Of a stretch of DNA of 64,000 bases, positions 17,391-26,608 are shown one piece after another; within the stretch, counting starts at the first letter, position 1; each line of letters starts with the position of its first letter. The notes under the pieces are model-generated. The model worked only from the letters and a program-made list of their open reading frames with translations, made no database searches and had not been told where the DNA came from. Origin of the DNA: Candidatus Fokinia cryptica (lineage in GTDB: Bacteria > Pseudomonadota > Alphaproteobacteria > Rickettsiales > Midichloriaceae); NCBI RefSeq assembly GCF_034359305.1, contig NZ_CP110343.1, positions 393,823-457,822 on the forward strand, given 5' to 3'. The translations under genes and the position numbers were made by a program.

Positions 17391-18764
17391 TTATCTATTG
17401 CTCAATATATTAACTAATGTATTCATGATATTTTTCATCTTGTTCGTATCTTGACCTTCTATCATTATTCTTACTACATCTTCTGTCCCAGAACTACGTA
17501 CAATTATTCTATAATCTTTATTTTGCTCTATTATTTCCTGTATTACTCTCTGTATATCTTGAGAATCTAGAGGATTGACGTTTTCATGATATTTCAAATT
17601 AAAGGTAAGTTGCGGATAAAGAGAAAACTTTACAAGCATTTTACTCGCCACTGTTTGTTGTTCTTGTAGTGCTGAGAGAAGATACATGGAAGCAATAATA
17701 GCATCACTACTTTGAGATGAATTTCTAATCATTATATGCCCAGAAATCTCTCCACCTACAAGGGCTTTATTTTCCACCATAGTCCTCATTACTGCACCAT
17801 CTCCAACGTCTGAATATATTATATTAAAATCTCGAGATTTCATATAATTGCTAAATGCGGCATTGCATAATTTAGTGATTACAATATTACGTGGAATAGT
17901 TGTAACATCTTTGTATATATAATCAGCTACACATGCTATTAGATATTCGCCAGATGTAATATTGCCATTTTCATCACATACTACCAGTCGATCACCGTCT
18001 CCATCGAACGCAAATCCTATATCAGCACCTGTACTTTTTACTTTTTCTTGTAGTAATGTCGTACATAAAGCACCACAATCTTTATTAATATTTAGTCCAT
18101 TCGGTTCAACTCCTATTGAAATTACTTCTGCTCCAAGCTCTTTAAATACCGTGGGAGCAACTTTATATGTTGCACCATTTGCACAATCTACCACAATTTT
18201 CCTCCCATCTAAGGTCAGATGTTTAGAAAATACGCTTTTTACGTATTCTATATAGCGTCCATGCACGTCATCTATCCTCGAGACTTTTCCTATATCATAT
18301 GAGGTAGCAAGGTTATGTAACATGAGGGTTTGATCAATCACAATAGTCTTTAATACTTCTTGTACTTCATGATAGATCTTTATTCCATTTCTATCAAAGA
18401 TTTTTATCCCATTATCATCGTAATTATTATGAGACGCAGTTATCATAATACCTACATCGCATCTCATAGAGCGTACAAGGTATGAAATTGCCGGTGTTGG
18501 TATGGGACCAACAAGTTTAACATGTACTCCAACAGAAGTAAAACCAGCCGTGATAGCACTTTCAAGCATATAACATGAAAGTCTAGTATCTTTTCCTATT
18601 ATAACTTTATAAACATGCTGTTGAGGTACTTTTTCATACTTCTTCAGATATATCCCAATAGCCTGTCCCAGTCTTAGAGCCACATCAGAGTTCATTATCT
18701 TCCCATTTGCAAGGCCTCTAATACCATCAGTACCAAAATTGAAATTCTGAGAAAAAGGATGCAT
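17391..18764 (-). CDS. glmM: Phosphoglucosamine mutase
   Basis: GlmM converts glucosamine 6-phosphate to glucosamine 1-phosphate, the route to UDP-GlcNAc for peptidoglycan and lipid A. Its four-domain phosphohexomutase structure is visible: NFGTDGIRG at the start, the phosphoserine loop MITASHNNYDDNGIKIF near residue 105, the Mg-binding AFDGDGDRLVV near 243, sugar-binding GGEISGHI near 330, and the phosphate loop IVRSSGTEDVVRI near 420. The length of 457 is normal. Keeping this enzyme hints that some cell-wall precursor synthesis survives, although no other murein gene is in the window. Confidence 0.95.
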   Translation of the reverse strand: MHPFSQNFNFGTDGIRGLANGKIMNSDVALRLGQAIGIYLKKYEKVPQQHVYKVIIGKDTRLSCYMLESAITAGFTSVGVHVKLVGPIPTPAISYLVRSMRCDVGIMITASHNNYDDNGIKIFDRNGIKIYHEVQEVLKTIVIDQTLMLHNLATSYDIGKVSRIDDVHGRYIEYVKSVFSKHLTLDGRKIVVDCANGATYKVAPTVFKELGAEVISIGVEPNGLNINKDCGALCTTLLQEKVKSTGADIGFAFDGDGDRLVVCDENGNITSGEYLIACVADYIYKDVTTIPRNIVITKLCNAAFSNYMKSRDFNIIYSDVGDGAVMRTMVENKALVGGEISGHIMIRNSSQSSDAIIASMYLLSALQEQQTVASKMLVKFSLYPQLTFNLKYHENVNPLDSQDIQRVIQEIIEQNKDYRIIVRSSGTEDVVRIMIEGQDTNKMKNIMNTLVNILSNR

Positions 18765-18836
18765 GAATATTAGTGTGATTAGTAAAAGACATTATCTTAT
18801 ATGCTATATATAAATCAAAAAATCCACATAATTTCA

Positions 18837-20333
18837 CTACTCATATTTTCGTATAAATTTATCTAACAATAAAACTCCAAACCCTGTACCTCCACTTGTT
18901 CCAAAGTGTGCTGGATGTTTAGACATAGACACACCTGCAATATCTATGTGTGCCCAGCTATAATCTTTATCTTTAATAAATCTATATAAAAATTGAGCTG
19001 CTGTTGTGCTTCCAGCTCCTCTACCACTTCCTACATTTTTCATATCTGCTATTGTCGAGTTGATTTGTTCATCATATTCACTTGCAATCGGAAGTCTCCA
19101 TAATAACTCTCCTGTTTCATATCCTGCAGATATGAGATTTTGAGCTAATTCGTCGTTATTACAGAATAAACCAGCATATATATCTCCAAGAGCAATTGTT
19201 ATAGCTCCTGTCAAGGTTGCTAAATCAATAATTCTCGTTATGTTGTGGTAGTTTTCTTGGAGATACCATAGGGCATCAGCCAATATTAACCTACCTTCAG
19301 CGTCAGTGTTATCAATTTCTATAGTTTGGCCAGACATAGATGAAACTACATCACCTGGTCTTTGTGCTGTTCCGGAAGGCATATTTTCAACTAACGGTAT
19401 AACTGCTACTACGTTAATTTTAGCGTTTCGTTTAGCGACAGAGTACATAGTACCTATTACTGTTGCTGCCCCTCCCATATCACCTTTCATATCTCCCATA
19501 TTTTGAGATGGTTTTATACTAATTCCTCCGCTATCAAAAGTAACTCCTTTACCTACCAAGCCAATATTAGTATTGCTACCACCATTCCATTCCATTACGA
19601 GCAAGCGCGATTCTCTACTACTTCCTTGAGCTACACCGAGCAGAGCATTCATTTTTAATGCCCGCATCTCATTTTCTTTAAGTACTTTGATTGTTAACCC
19701 ATTGATAGAAGAGCATTTATCTTGCACTACATTAATAAATTCTTCTGGAGAAAGCACATTTGCAGGTTCATTTACGAGATCGCGAGTCAGGAAAACTCCA
19801 TTCACTAGATGGTGATAGTGCTCATCAAAATGTTTTTGTAATATAGCATGAAGCTCGGAATGTACTGCACATTCTATGAAAGAATTGGTATGCTCTTGGA
19901 GTTTGTTTATAAAATACTTTGAAAAGGAGTAATTTTTTAGTTGCATTCCAAGTATTATAGAGGTGGTTTCATCCTCTTTCATAAAATCAGGCATATGAAA
20001 CGCTATCTTCTCTTCTTTAAGAGCATTAATGCGATTTGTGATAGTGGAGCCAATTTGAGAGTAGAGGCAAAATTTGGAAGATCTTGCCATGTTTTTTCTG
20101 TGAGTATCGTCTGTACCTATCAATAGTATCTTTTTTCCATCGATAATAAAGAAAAGAGATTGTTTAGTTTTACCCGAGAAATGCTTTGTTATTCTAGCAT
20201 TAGAAGAGATTTTTAGTAGTAAATCTCTTTCTATATTAGAGTAGCCTTGGAGAGATATCGTACTATCTACAAGAAGTACATTTACTTTATCATCAGATAA
20301 AGATGAAGCCTGTGAAGAGAATTGAATTTTCAT
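18837..20333 (-). CDS. pepA: Leucyl (cytosol) aminopeptidase, M17 family
   Basis: PepA is a dimetal hexameric aminopeptidase that recycles peptides in the cytoplasm. In PepA of other bacteria it also binds DNA in plasmid and phage recombination. The C-terminal catalytic domain has the metal and active-site segments VGKGVTFDSGGISIKP, MKGDMGGAA and the M17 signature NTDAEGRLILADAL. The N-terminal domain is less conserved, as usual. At 498 residues it is complete. It is monocistronic as far as can be seen, with 72 bases before glmM and 106 after mipZ. Confidence 0.95.
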   Translation of the reverse strand: MKIQFSSQASSLSDDKVNVLLVDSTISLQGYSNIERDLLLKISSNARITKHFSGKTKQSLFFIIDGKKILLIGTDDTHRKNMARSSKFCLYSQIGSTITNRINALKEEKIAFHMPDFMKEDETTSIILGMQLKNYSFSKYFINKLQEHTNSFIECAVHSELHAILQKHFDEHYHHLVNGVFLTRDLVNEPANVLSPEEFINVVQDKCSSINGLTIKVLKENEMRALKMNALLGVAQGSSRESRLLVMEWNGGSNTNIGLVGKGVTFDSGGISIKPSQNMGDMKGDMGGAATVIGTMYSVAKRNAKINVVAVIPLVENMPSGTAQRPGDVVSSMSGQTIEIDNTDAEGRLILADALWYLQENYHNITRIIDLATLTGAITIALGDIYAGLFCNNDELAQNLISAGYETGELLWRLPIASEYDEQINSTIADMKNVGSGRGAGSTTAAQFLYRFIKDKDYSWAHIDIAGVSMSKHPAHFGTSGGTGFGVLLLDKFIRKYE

Positions 20334-20439
20334 CGCCTATGAAGAAACTTTGATAAGCGTAGTTTAGAATGTAATCAATAGTGTTGCAAGTCCAAGGTTT
20401 TGAGTGATGCTATATTTGGAAAAAGTGAAGTTAAAATTT

Positions 20440-21297
20440 TTATTTCTTTAGATCAATTTCTAATTCTTTTGCCAATTCTAATATTTCTAACTTTGCAGCA
20501 ATAGCAGACGTAGATAGTCTAGATTTTACTAATGGCACGTCAGAATCTAGTATGCACAACCCCATATTGAATAGTTCTTTAAAAATGTTTCTATTTCCAA
20601 AGCCGGAAATGTTTTTAAATCCAAGTTTTTTAGAGAGTTGATAGAGTATCATCTCTGTGTTTTTGCTATTAACTGTATCTGCATTACCAACTCTATTACG
20701 CATTACGTACCAACGAGGTGGATGACCACATTTTGCAGTTTTTCGTATTTTTTGCTCAAAAAGCATTACTGCATATGGACCTGGAGATACCGATTCATAT
20801 GAATCTCCTATTTTAGATAATAGTTCTATGTCTATTATACTATCGTTAATAGGAGTGACGATTATATCAGCTAATGAATGAGCAGCTCTACTAAGCGATA
20901 TGCTTCCCCCTGGTGAATCTATTATTACGTAATCGTAACCTTCACGTTCTTTTATTATATGTTTCTCCAAGCACTCCTCTAGTTCTTCCATGCTTCCGTT
21001 TTGATGTATTGCTATCTTTGCAATATCTCCGCCTTCTGTCGTTTCTATGTCTTTTCTATATTTACTGAAAGATTTATCTATAAAGCATATATGACTTGGT
21101 ATTTGTATATTTAATCCAAGTTTATTTTTCTGAATTGTTCTATTTTCTATATATCCAGTGAAGGATTGTTGATAGCTGTCTAAATCAACACTAACTACTT
21201 TAAATCCAACACTGCAAAGTAAGATAGAAAGATGTATGGCTGCTGTTGTTTTTCCTGCACCACCTTTTTCATTTCCGAATAATATTACACGAGGCAC
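20440..21297 (-). CDS. mipZ: MipZ-like division-plane positioning ATPase
   Basis: MipZ is an alphaproteobacterial ParA/MinD-type ATPase that places the FtsZ ring. The deviant Walker A motif is GNEKGGAGKTTAAIHLS, with SVDLDSYQQSFTGYIENR close behind (Walker A' region) and DYVIIDSPGGS as Walker B. The YVMRNRVGNADT stretch is typical of MipZ rather than Soj. I place the start at the GTG at 21297, which overlaps the nuoN stop by one base (TAGTG) and gives 286 residues with a family-like N-terminus (VPRVILFGNEKGG). A longer frame to 21381 lies wholly inside nuoN. The second ParA-family gene at 42.6 kb is a separate chromosome-partition protein. Confidence 0.88.
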   Translation of the reverse strand: MPRVILFGNEKGGAGKTTAAIHLSILLCSVGFKVVSVDLDSYQQSFTGYIENRTIQKNKLGLNIQIPSHICFIDKSFSKYRKDIETTEGGDIAKIAIHQNGSMEELEECLEKHIIKEREGYDYVIIDSPGGSISLSRAAHSLADIIVTPINDSIIDIELLSKIGDSYESVSPGPYAVMLFEQKIRKTAKCGHPPRWYVMRNRVGNADTVNSKNTEMILYQLSKKLGFKNISGFGNRNIFKELFNMGLCILDSDVPLVKSRLSTSAIAAKLEILELAKELEIDLKK

Positions 21298-22796
21298 TAT
21301 AGAGGGAGATATTTTTCCATATCGAACGTACCTGAAAAGATATACATCAGATTCATCAAAACAAAAAGTGCAATAACACAAAAACGAAAATCGATAGTAA
21401 AATGTTTGTGTTGTTTTGTGCTTGGGACGTGTATAGAAAATTCTCTAGCAAGAGCGTATTCAACTGATACTGAGTGTTTTAATCCTGCTAATGTTTTCAT
21501 TACTTCTGAAAAGAATAGTGATGAAATTATTCTAAACGGATAAAATGCAGCTACCACTGTTGATAAAAATACCATACACAAAGCTGTATAATAAGACTGC
21601 TGTATTAATAGCTCAAAAATATTAAGTTTTATGAAGAATCCAGCAAGTGGTGGAATTCCAGCTACGGATAGCATAAGTACACAGGATAAGAATTGATGAT
21701 AACCTGAGTGTGAAGAGAAAGCTTTAACGCTGTCAATACTTAAGAAATACTTGTTGTTGTCAGTTGATATCGATTCAAGTTTTGATAGCAAGTACATTGT
21801 CGGTATGTGTATAAGTATAACATAGGTATTTGCGTATATTATTGAAGCACTTTCTCCAAATGGAATAGAGATTGCTATTAGTATGAATCCTGTTTGATGT
21901 ATTGAGCTATATCCGAATATTCTTTTTATATTAGATTGTTGTAAATTCACTACAGCAGACCAAAAAGTTGCGAATACTCCAAGCCATAGCATTATTTGGC
22001 ATATGTGTTCCGAATTCGGAAAAGCCTTCAAAATTCTGATCATCATTATACATATCGGAACTTTCAGTATACCGAGTAAATATATTGAATGTTCCATTTT
22101 TGTACTCTGCAATACATCTGGTACCCAGAAATGCAGTGGAGGTACTCCTAGCTTAAAGCATCCATATATTAATAATATTGTAAATCCAGCATTCTCCAAA
22201 GTAGAAATTGGTAGATTTAAGTGAGAAATATTTTCTATATGTTGTATAGAATGAATGTACATGCTCACATTGCCGTGCGAGAGATATATTAGAGCGACAC
22301 CAAGTAGAAATAATATCCCTATACAATTATCGAAGATAAAATATTTTATAGCAGCTTCTAACTCAAATTTATTTTTTGAGTGAGCTAAGAGTATTTGAGC
22401 TATTAGGGAAAGTACTACAAAACAAAGATATATTATGATTAAATCTTGTGCAGTTGTAATAATAAGTGCGCAAATAGTTCCTAATATCATTAAAAATGGA
22501 GTTTCCCAGTGTGTATCCTTACTAACTACTTCTTTGAAATATGAATATAATGATAACATGAGAGCACTAAAAGTAATTATGATGCATGATTTTCTTGCGA
22601 CTTCAAACATCATAAAATCCTTTTCACTTCGTATTGTTTGATTCATAAAGGATGAAAGTTGATAGTAGATGTCAAAAACATCGAAATAACATAGTATGAG
22701 AAATGTTAGTACTAGTGTGTAGGAGCTTATAATTCCGAAATTACTCCAAAAGTGTTGCATTTTACGCTCACTTAGATATGTAAAGTCTTTGTACAT
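21297..22796 (-). CDS. nuoN: NADH-quinone oxidoreductase subunit N (divergent)
   Basis: NuoN is an antiporter-like proton-pumping subunit of complex I in the inner membrane. About 14 hydrophobic helices are visible in 499 residues. Alignment by eye with E. coli NuoN is clear: AAIKYFIF, CFKLGVPPLHFWVPDVLQS (carrying the essential channel lysine), a second lysine in LLGILKVPICIMMIRI, NIKRIFGYSSIHQTGF and SVAGIPPLAGF. However, the helix-5 segment reads YLCFVVLSL where the family has GIELISL or similar, so the conserved glutamate is a valine. Translation may start at the ATG twelve codons in (MQHFWSNFG). The gene is coupled to mipZ downstream. No other nuo gene adjoins it. Confidence 0.85.
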   Translation of the reverse strand: MYKDFTYLSERKMQHFWSNFGIISSYTLVLTFLILCYFDVFDIYYQLSSFMNQTIRSEKDFMMFEVARKSCIIITFSALMLSLYSYFKEVVSKDTHWETPFLMILGTICALIITTAQDLIIIYLCFVVLSLIAQILLAHSKNKFELEAAIKYFIFDNCIGILFLLGVALIYLSHGNVSMYIHSIQHIENISHLNLPISTLENAGFTILLIYGCFKLGVPPLHFWVPDVLQSTKMEHSIYLLGILKVPICIMMIRILKAFPNSEHICQIMLWLGVFATFWSAVVNLQQSNIKRIFGYSSIHQTGFILIAISIPFGESASIIYANTYVILIHIPTMYLLSKLESISTDNNKYFLSIDSVKAFSSHSGYHQFLSCVLMLSVAGIPPLAGFFIKLNIFELLIQQSYYTALCMVFLSTVVAAFYPFRIISSLFFSEVMKTLAGLKHSVSVEYALAREFSIHVPSTKQHKHFTIDFRFCVIALFVLMNLMYIFSGTFDMEKYLPL

Positions 22797-22937
22797 CTTG
22801 ATCGTGCAGTTATATATGTATAGAATCTAGCATTGAGACTTCAGAGTAGTATCTGTTACGCTAAAAATCAAATTGCAAGGCATAGTGCTAGTGTTTTTTG
22901 ATATAAAAAAATTCTAGAGAATAAATTTTATCAAATT

Positions 22938-23603
22938 ATGTTCAATATGAAAATTCATGAGGAGGGTAGGTCGTTTATTGCAATATGCTTAGCCTGTGTT
23001 CTTGTAAGTTTTTTCATATCGTCACTATCAGTTGTATTTTTTATCATTCTTACCGTAGCTGTAGTTTCTTTTTTTCGTGATCCAGATAGGATTTCGCCTC
23101 CTATAGACAATGTAATATTAAGTCCCGCAGATGGAGTAATTCTTAGCATTGATCATAATGTTGCTCTTCCAAAAGAAATTATAAGTGACAAGGCAATAGA
23201 ATTAGAAAATTCAAAATTCACTAAAGTTAGCATATTTTTGAGTGTTTTTAATGTGCATGTAAATAGAAATGCTGTTAGTGGTGTTGTAGTGGATACTTAT
23301 TATAATTCCGGAAAATTTTTTAACGCATCGCTGGATAAAGCAAGTGAGTTCAATGAGAGACAGCTTATCTTAGTGCGTACTGATGAAGATAAGTACGTAT
23401 GCTTTGTTCAGATTGCTGGTCTTATTGCTAGGAGAATAGTTTGTAACCTTAGTAAAGGTGCAAAAGTGAGAGCTGGTGAAAGGTTTGGAATTATAAGATT
23501 CGGAAGTAGAATGGATATATATGTGCCTTCTGATTATGTTATGAAGGTATACCTAGGTCAAACTATGATAGGAGGAGAGACGATAGTTGCCACTCAAGCA
23601 TAG
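22938..23603 (+). CDS. psd: Phosphatidylserine decarboxylase proenzyme
   Basis: Psd makes phosphatidylethanolamine from phosphatidylserine at the inner membrane. It is the short alphaproteobacterial type (221 residues) with two N-terminal membrane segments (about residues 13-45), FFRDPDR, the LSPADGVIL motif, and FNVHVNRNAVSG. The autocleavage site Gly-Ser lies in IIRFGSRMDIYVP near the C-terminus, which generates the pyruvoyl group. It is transcribed alone on the plus strand and converges on the AlkD-like gene. The usual partner pssA is not adjacent here, although psd and pssA often form a pair in related genomes. Confidence 0.95.
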   Translation: MFNMKIHEEGRSFIAICLACVLVSFFISSLSVVFFIILTVAVVSFFRDPDRISPPIDNVILSPADGVILSIDHNVALPKEIISDKAIELENSKFTKVSIFLSVFNVHVNRNAVSGVVVDTYYNSGKFFNASLDKASEFNERQLILVRTDEDKYVCFVQIAGLIARRIVCNLSKGAKVRAGERFGIIRFGSRMDIYVPSDYVMKVYLGQTMIGGETIVATQA

Positions 23604-23609
23604 ATAACG

Positions 23610-24308
23610 CTATTTCCTCATGTAAAAGGCTTTTTCTGTACTATCAAATTTCTCTATTGCATACCTTAGCATTGTTCTTGGCATGTGAATTGTGTGAATA
23701 TTGAGAAATTTTATCAAAGCATCTTTTTCCTTTTTTCCAGCTTCACGCAACATCCACCCAACTCCTTTATGAAGAAGTTTATGCTCATCATTAAGTAGTA
23801 ATTCTGCAATTTGAAAAGTACATTTTAAATCATTTTTCCTGATAAAGTATAATGTTGCTACAATTGCAATTCTACGTTCCCACCAATAATGTGATTGTGC
23901 TAAGGTAAATAAAATAGTCCGATTCTTATCGTATAAGTAATGTCCTACTATGAGTGGAGCAGATAAATCTATAAGATTCCAATTGTTAATATGTTGTAAA
24001 TTTCTCATGTAGAAGTGATATAATTCATCCTTTATATGCTCCACAGATTTTTGAAATTGCTTTATTAAAACTAGTAGAGCGAATGTTCTTTCTTCATTTA
24101 TTTTAGAGGATAGAAAAAATTGTATATCACTAATACTAATTTCACTAAATATTGTCGCGATTTTCCTTAAATTTGGTACTGAGATACCAATAAATTGATC
24201 ATACTCAGCGTACTCTCCAGTTTCTGTTTTAAATCCAAAAGATGCTGCTGTTGAAGTTCTTGTAATGTTATTATGGAGAGAGTTTCTTATCTCTTGTATT
24301 ACATTCAT
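23610..24308 (-). CDS. AlkD-like DNA alkylation repair protein (HEAT-like)
   Basis: This is a DNA glycosylase of the ALK/HEAT-repeat superfamily that excises alkylated purines. The 232 residues are all helical in appearance. Landmarks are QFIGISVPNLRKIA, the NNWNLIDLSAP helix (the family has W followed by catalytic Asp here), WWERRIAIVATLYFIR and LHKGVGWMLREAGKK. These match AlkD, whose Trp and Asp residues stack on the lesion. It ends 6 bases from the psd stop, in convergent orientation. Some family members are structural rather than enzymatic, so activity is inferred from the retained Trp and Asp. Confidence 0.87.
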   Translation of the reverse strand: MNVIQEIRNSLHNNITRTSTAASFGFKTETGEYAEYDQFIGISVPNLRKIATIFSEISISDIQFFLSSKINEERTFALLVLIKQFQKSVEHIKDELYHFYMRNLQHINNWNLIDLSAPLIVGHYLYDKNRTILFTLAQSHYWWERRIAIVATLYFIRKNDLKCTFQIAELLLNDEHKLLHKGVGWMLREAGKKEKDALIKFLNIHTIHMPRTMLRYAIEKFDSTEKAFYMRK

Positions 24309-24539
24309 AATTATAGTGAGTAATGTTTAATCTTTGGATATGTTACGTTTTTTTTCAGTAGAAAGGATAATGTTTAATCATAGTTATAAGAGTATTATTT
24401 CTTTAAATTTCTCAACTAGTATTTTATACCTACACATATCTATAAATATAATAAAACATCAAAAATGTGCTTAAAAGAAGCGATTAGTAAAGAATAAATG
24501 AAAAATATGACTAGATATGGAGTATAGTAGTACTGCTCT

Positions 24540-25442
24540 TTAATGATTGATAATTTCTAAAATTTTTTTTGAAATAATGGTACTTATGTCTAATACCCTA
24601 AAGTATTTTGGTAATTTCATATGAGTAATTGTTGATGTTGTAGTGATTTCATGCATTGTTGCTGTCTTGTGTAGTGCAAAAAAAGTATTTTGAGAAAGCA
24701 CGGCATGAGTAACCATCGCTCTTATGGTTTTAGCTTTATACTTCATCAAAATGTTTGCAACATTCGTTATAGTCCATCCTGTGTCTATAATATCGTCTAT
24801 AATTATGCAATTTCTACCAGATATTATCATCTTGTCGGATTGTTTGAGGAATGTTCCGATGTTTCGCTTTTTATTCATTACAATGTGTTCACAATGCAGT
24901 AATTTTGCAATTTCTTGACACCTCTTAGCTCCTCCACTATCTGGCGAGATGAGCAATGGATTATCAATATCATTACTACATGATGCAAATAAATTTGTCG
25001 TATTAATGTTATGAAATTCTATATCAAATGCTTCTTTTGCTGACTTAGAGTGAATATCTATGGCTAATAAACATTCAATTCCGCTAGCTTTGATGATTTT
25101 AGCAATTGCATTAATTGATGGTATAGTTTGATTTTGATAATCTTGCTTATCTTGTCGACAATATGCGAGATAAGGAGTTACGGCGATTATTTTAGAAGCT
25201 CCTACGTTTTGAGTAGCATTAGCTAAAAGTAGTAATTCCATAACGTTGTCGTTTACATGTTGATGTATAGAATGCACTATAATTGCTTTGCTATTATATA
25301 ATTGTGTATGTAGTTGAACGGAAAGTTCTCCATCGGGAAAACGTTGTACTGTAGCTTGGATGTATTCCGCATTTTGATGAAGCGCTATTTTTTGTGCAAG
25401 TTTTTGTGAATTTGTACCAGCTATAATCTTCAACTTTGTCAT
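24540..25442 (-). CDS. prs: Ribose-phosphate pyrophosphokinase
   Basis: Prs makes PRPP from ribose 5-phosphate and ATP for nucleotide, His and NAD synthesis. The family features are present: the N-terminal KIIAGTNSQKLA, the FPDGELSVQL strand, the ATP-binding VTPYLAYCRQDK, DIHS, and the PRPP loop IIIDDIIDTGWTIT near residue 215. At 300 residues it is about a dozen shorter than the usual enzyme, and the flexible loop (RNIGTFLKQSDK) is atypical. It sits alone between noncoding stretches. Since the genome imports nucleotides, Prs may serve mainly salvage. Confidence 0.93.
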   Translation of the reverse strand: MTKLKIIAGTNSQKLAQKIALHQNAEYIQATVQRFPDGELSVQLHTQLYNSKAIIVHSIHQHVNDNVMELLLLANATQNVGASKIIAVTPYLAYCRQDKQDYQNQTIPSINAIAKIIKASGIECLLAIDIHSKSAKEAFDIEFHNINTTNLFASCSNDIDNPLLISPDSGGAKRCQEIAKLLHCEHIVMNKKRNIGTFLKQSDKMIISGRNCIIIDDIIDTGWTITNVANILMKYKAKTIRAMVTHAVLSQNTFFALHKTATMHEITTTSTITHMKLPKYFRVLDISTIISKKILEIINH

Positions 25443-25779
25443 ATAATTTTTTGCTCCGTACTATATCATTACCTCAAACTACATATCAATACGATTTGTG
25501 TAGTTTACTTGTAAAATTCTGAAAGCTTCGTTATTGATAGCGCTTTCATTATCGGTATTTTCTGATGCAATCTCTTTCCGCTTTTTTTTAATATTGCTCC
25601 CAATATTATGTTTCGTAAATTTCACTGATTTTGCTTTTAATCTTATTATGTAGTTTGTGAGCTAAAGCAGATGATTAACCACCTTTTGATAATATGATAA
25701 TACGTCTGCAAGTTTATATTACTGCTACACTTATCGTAATGTTCTCTTATTTTCTAAGTCTATTTTAAAGTTTTTATAT
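25443..25779. other. Intergenic region between prs and the EVE-domain gene
   Basis: I see no gene, tRNA, strong hairpin or repeat in this AT-rich stretch. Both neighbours are on the minus strand, so it should contain the prs promoter, which I could not pick out. Confidence 0.4.
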
Positions 25780-26223
25780 TTATACTGCGATATCTTGTAT
25801 AAAAGACTCATTCAGCATTTCTTTAGCAATAATTTTAAAAGATTCCTTGTCAATTTCCAAAAAACCGTAACGAAAAACCACGCCCCATGCATTTTTATTC
25901 TTTATAAATGGTAGGGAATTGATAAGAGGTCTAATATCAACATGTCTTCCATTAAAGTATTCTACATTACGTTTATATGGTTGAAATCCTTCGGACATAT
26001 TAAGTTGATATGGTGCGTTATCTATAATTGTACCAATTGCAGTAAATTTTTGATAAATTTTACTTTCATGCATCACTACCTTAGAGGAGTAGTATATTAT
26101 AAAATCACCTAATTTTAGTCTTTTTGCAGGAGCTAGCTTCCCATGGCAGAATTGACATATTCCATGTTTTACACCATTTTCTACATGCTCTTTTGATGCT
26201 ACTCCTATCCAAAATCTAGGCAT
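25780..26223 (-). CDS. EVE-domain protein (UPF0310)
   Basis: This small protein consists of a single EVE domain, a PUA-like fold that binds modified bases in RNA or DNA. The start FWIGVASKEHVENGVKHGICQF, then LKLGDFIIYYSSK, the aromatic-rich FQPYKRNVEYF, and KNKNAWGVVFRYGFLEID follow the UPF0310 pattern. The 147-residue length is exactly one domain. Stand-alone EVE proteins have been linked in other genomes to modified-base recognition and to RNA modification. There is no restriction gene nearby to argue for a defence role here. It is divergent from bioB, with 385 bases between. Confidence 0.83.
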   Translation of the reverse strand: MPRFWIGVASKEHVENGVKHGICQFCHGKLAPAKRLKLGDFIIYYSSKVVMHESKIYQKFTAIGTIIDNAPYQLNMSEGFQPYKRNVEYFNGRHVDIRPLINSLPFIKNKNAWGVVFRYGFLEIDKESFKIIAKEMLNESFIQDIAV

Positions 26224-26608
26224 GTAATACGTGTAAAACAGTGAAGAAATATCACATGTATAATATCTAAAAATTCTATTGTAAAATCTTTGATTAAGAA
26301 ATCTTAATCAGCAATAAATTTTCCATTTAAAAAAAAAGTTTTTCGCTTGTATAAATCTATATTGTTATTGCTATAAGTAGAATAATATATTTGAGATATT
26401 AACTTATTCTTCATCTTCCTTTATCACTTACAAAAGTTCCTTTGTGAAGAGTGGTCTACTGCTTAGTAGTATTTTATCAACTTTCTTCAAATACCCTTTG
26501 TGAACTGAGATTTTATAATTTACTGATGTGTTATAAGTACGTACCGTAATACATTGCAATATTATCTATTTCAGTGTACACATAACGGAAAATAAATGTG
26601 CTACGGCA
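26224..26608. other. Divergent intergenic region between the EVE gene and bioB
   Basis: This region must carry the promoters of both genes. The only clear structure is the near-perfect palindrome at 26291-26310. No BirA-type (TTGTAAACC/GGTTTACAA) or BioR-type (TTATMKATAA) operator was seen. Confidence 0.45.
26291..26310. promoter_or_regulatory. Palindrome upstream of bioB, possible operator
   Basis: TGATTAAGA and TCTTAATCA are exact nine-base arms around an AA centre. The site lies about 70 bases from the EVE-gene start and about 300 bases from bioB. With no T run after it, it looks more like a protein-binding site than a terminator. Confidence 0.35.

Noticed and set aside
21298-21381. N-terminal extension of mipZ
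   Set aside because: The extra 28 residues lie entirely inside nuoN and do not resemble MipZ; the GTG at 21297 fits the family and couples to the nuoN stop.
25780-26223. EVE protein as part of a restriction or defence system
   Set aside because: No nuclease, methyltransferase or other defence gene is next to it.
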